Below are positions 63,260 through 64,000 of a DNA stretch of 64,000 nucleotides, piece by piece (position 1 is the first letter of the stretch; each line of letters starts with the position of its first letter). Made by a program: the position numbers and the translations under genes. The DNA comes from Arachnia propionica. Lineage in GTDB: Bacteria; Actinomycetota; Actinomycetes; Propionibacteriales; Propionibacteriaceae. Below the pieces are notes generated by a model that was not told where the DNA came from, searched no databases, and saw only the letters and a list, made by a program, of their open reading frames with translations. Where the stretch lies: positions 24,312 to 88,311 of the forward strand of contig NZ_RQZG01000007.1 in the NCBI RefSeq assembly GCF_003859805.1, in the 5' to 3' direction.

Positions 63260-64000
63260 GCACGGTCAACGTCCAGGCATCCACGTCGGCGCGCGACGCG
63301 ATCACCTACGCCTTGGTGGGCAAGGGGAAGCAGCGCGAGCAACACGAGAAGGACCGCACCACGCGCGCGGCCGCTCTTTCATCGTCGGTGTCGTCGGTCG
63401 AAGACTTCATCGCCCGTGCCGAGCAGCTCGCCCATGCCCACCATCGTCGCAACGAGCTGTACACCTACACGCAGAACTTCTCGCCGGATGAGTTCGACCT
63501 CAACAACCCCGACCATGTGCTCCGGGTCAACATGCTCGGTGTGCTCCTGGCCAAGCGCATGAACTCCGCCGACTACCTCGTGGTCACTCACGTCGACAGT
63601 GCGGGTGGGCACCTCCACAACCACATCTACGTCATCAACCACGACCAGTTGACCGGGAAGGCCCTCAAGCGCTGTACCTCGTGGACCCACGGTCTGCACC
63701 AGGTCAACGACGAGCTCATGCGCGCCGAGGGCTGCGAGGTGCTGCCCTCCCCCGAAGCCCCGAAGCCTGACTGGGACCTGCGTCGCCAGGCCTTCAAACC
63801 TGGTGGGTTCGAGCAGACCCTTGGCGACAAGGTGGCTGACGCGCTCATGGACCCCCGATCGGTCGACCGGGATGGGTTCGAGGAGGCCCTCGCCGAGCGG
63901 GGTGTCACTCTCGCGGAGACCGAGCGCGACGGATGGACCTACAAGATGCGCCGCACGGACAACAACAAGCTCGGGCGCAAGAAGGCTTCCGGCCTGTGCG
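63256..64000 (+). CDS. relaxase (MobA/VirD2-like, MOBP type), partial
   Basis: The first 248 codons are present and the gene runs off the window. It begins MSTVNVQASTSARDAITYAL and contains ELYTYTQNF, with the family motif III histidine triad as THVDSAGGHLHNHIYV (about 118-133), which coordinates the metal for nicking. The HNHIYV core and the preceding NMLGVLLAKR helix fit MOBP-type relaxases. The enzyme nicks oriT and pilots the single strand during conjugation. Start GTG 63256 overlaps the MobC stop. Confidence 0.88.
   Translation, partial: MSTVNVQASTSARDAITYALVGKGKQREQHEKDRTTRAAALSSSVSSVEDFIARAEQLAHAHHRRNELYTYTQNFSPDEFDLNNPDHVLRVNMLGVLLAKRMNSADYLVVTHVDSAGGHLHNHIYVINHDQLTGKALKRCTSWTHGLHQVNDELMRAEGCEVLPSPEAPKPDWDLRRQAFKPGGFEQTLGDKVADALMDPRSVDRDGFEEALAERGVTLAETERDGWTYKMRRTDNNKLGRKKASGLC

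Overview
This is a high-GC actinobacterial chromosome segment. The best overall fit is a member of the Propionibacteriaceae (Arachnia/Propionibacterium-like). That is an inference from base composition, GTG starts, apparently leaderless promoters, and a facultatively anaerobic nrfHA plus ResB/CcsA gene set; no rRNA, tRNA or other marker gene in the window settles it.

Layout. 1-9454: a Fic remnant, a nucleoside phosphorylase and hydrolase pair, a short-chain dehydrogenase, a secreted protein of unknown function, an old-yellow-enzyme reductase, a Ca2+-type P-ATPase, a methyltransferase, and a Phd/PIN toxin-antitoxin locus whose toxin is frameshifted. 9455-19119: a BCCT osmolyte transporter, then a ROK repressor divergent from an alpha-glucoside operon (binding lipoprotein, two permeases, two GH13 alpha-glucosidases). 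19173-22059: an accessory island with VapBC, a Fic/VbhA-like pair lying between two copies of an aminoglycoside-phosphotransferase 3' end, a deleted phosphotransferase gene and a GNAT acetyltransferase. 22199-28777: a complete nitrite ammonification operon read on the minus strand, nrfH-nrfA-TPR protein-ccdA-resB-ccsA-tlpA, which encodes the pentahaem reductase, its quinol dehydrogenase and the system II machinery that attaches its haem. 28931-33115: three proteins of unknown function, one of them DUF2254.

33108-45423 looks like one glycan-use locus organised around a ROK repressor (37259-38440). To one side are an oxidoreductase, a secreted (alpha/alpha)6-type protein, a ROK sugar kinase and a PIG-L deacetylase. 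To the other side are a second oxidoreductase and a complete oligopeptide/oligosaccharide-type ABC transporter. 45482-52809 holds a Tat-exported esterase, a GPH sugar symporter, a GH2 beta-galactosidase and a divergent LacI regulator.

52810-58360 is decayed accessory DNA with a multiply frameshifted gene, a palindromic repeat element, a DUF4143-type ATPase, a conserved protein of unknown function, a methyltransferase and a third VapBC. From about 58361 to the window end lies the front of a mobilizable element. It has a promoter, a roughly 265-nt structured leader, an excisionase-like HTH protein, a family B DNA polymerase with a proofreading domain, a DCL/DUF3223 gene interrupted by an in-frame amber codon, a coiled-coil protein, a MobC-like protein and a MOBP-type relaxase that runs off the window.

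Most noteworthy: (1) a 130-bp dyad element present twice (1731-1860 and 53575-53705), in which a 9-nt core occurs four times forward and three times inverted at a strict 19-20-nt period; (2) the polymerase-plus-relaxase element with its leader RNA, whose last hairpin sequesters the ribosome binding site; (3) the ROK-controlled glycan locus for a probably N-acetylated sugar.
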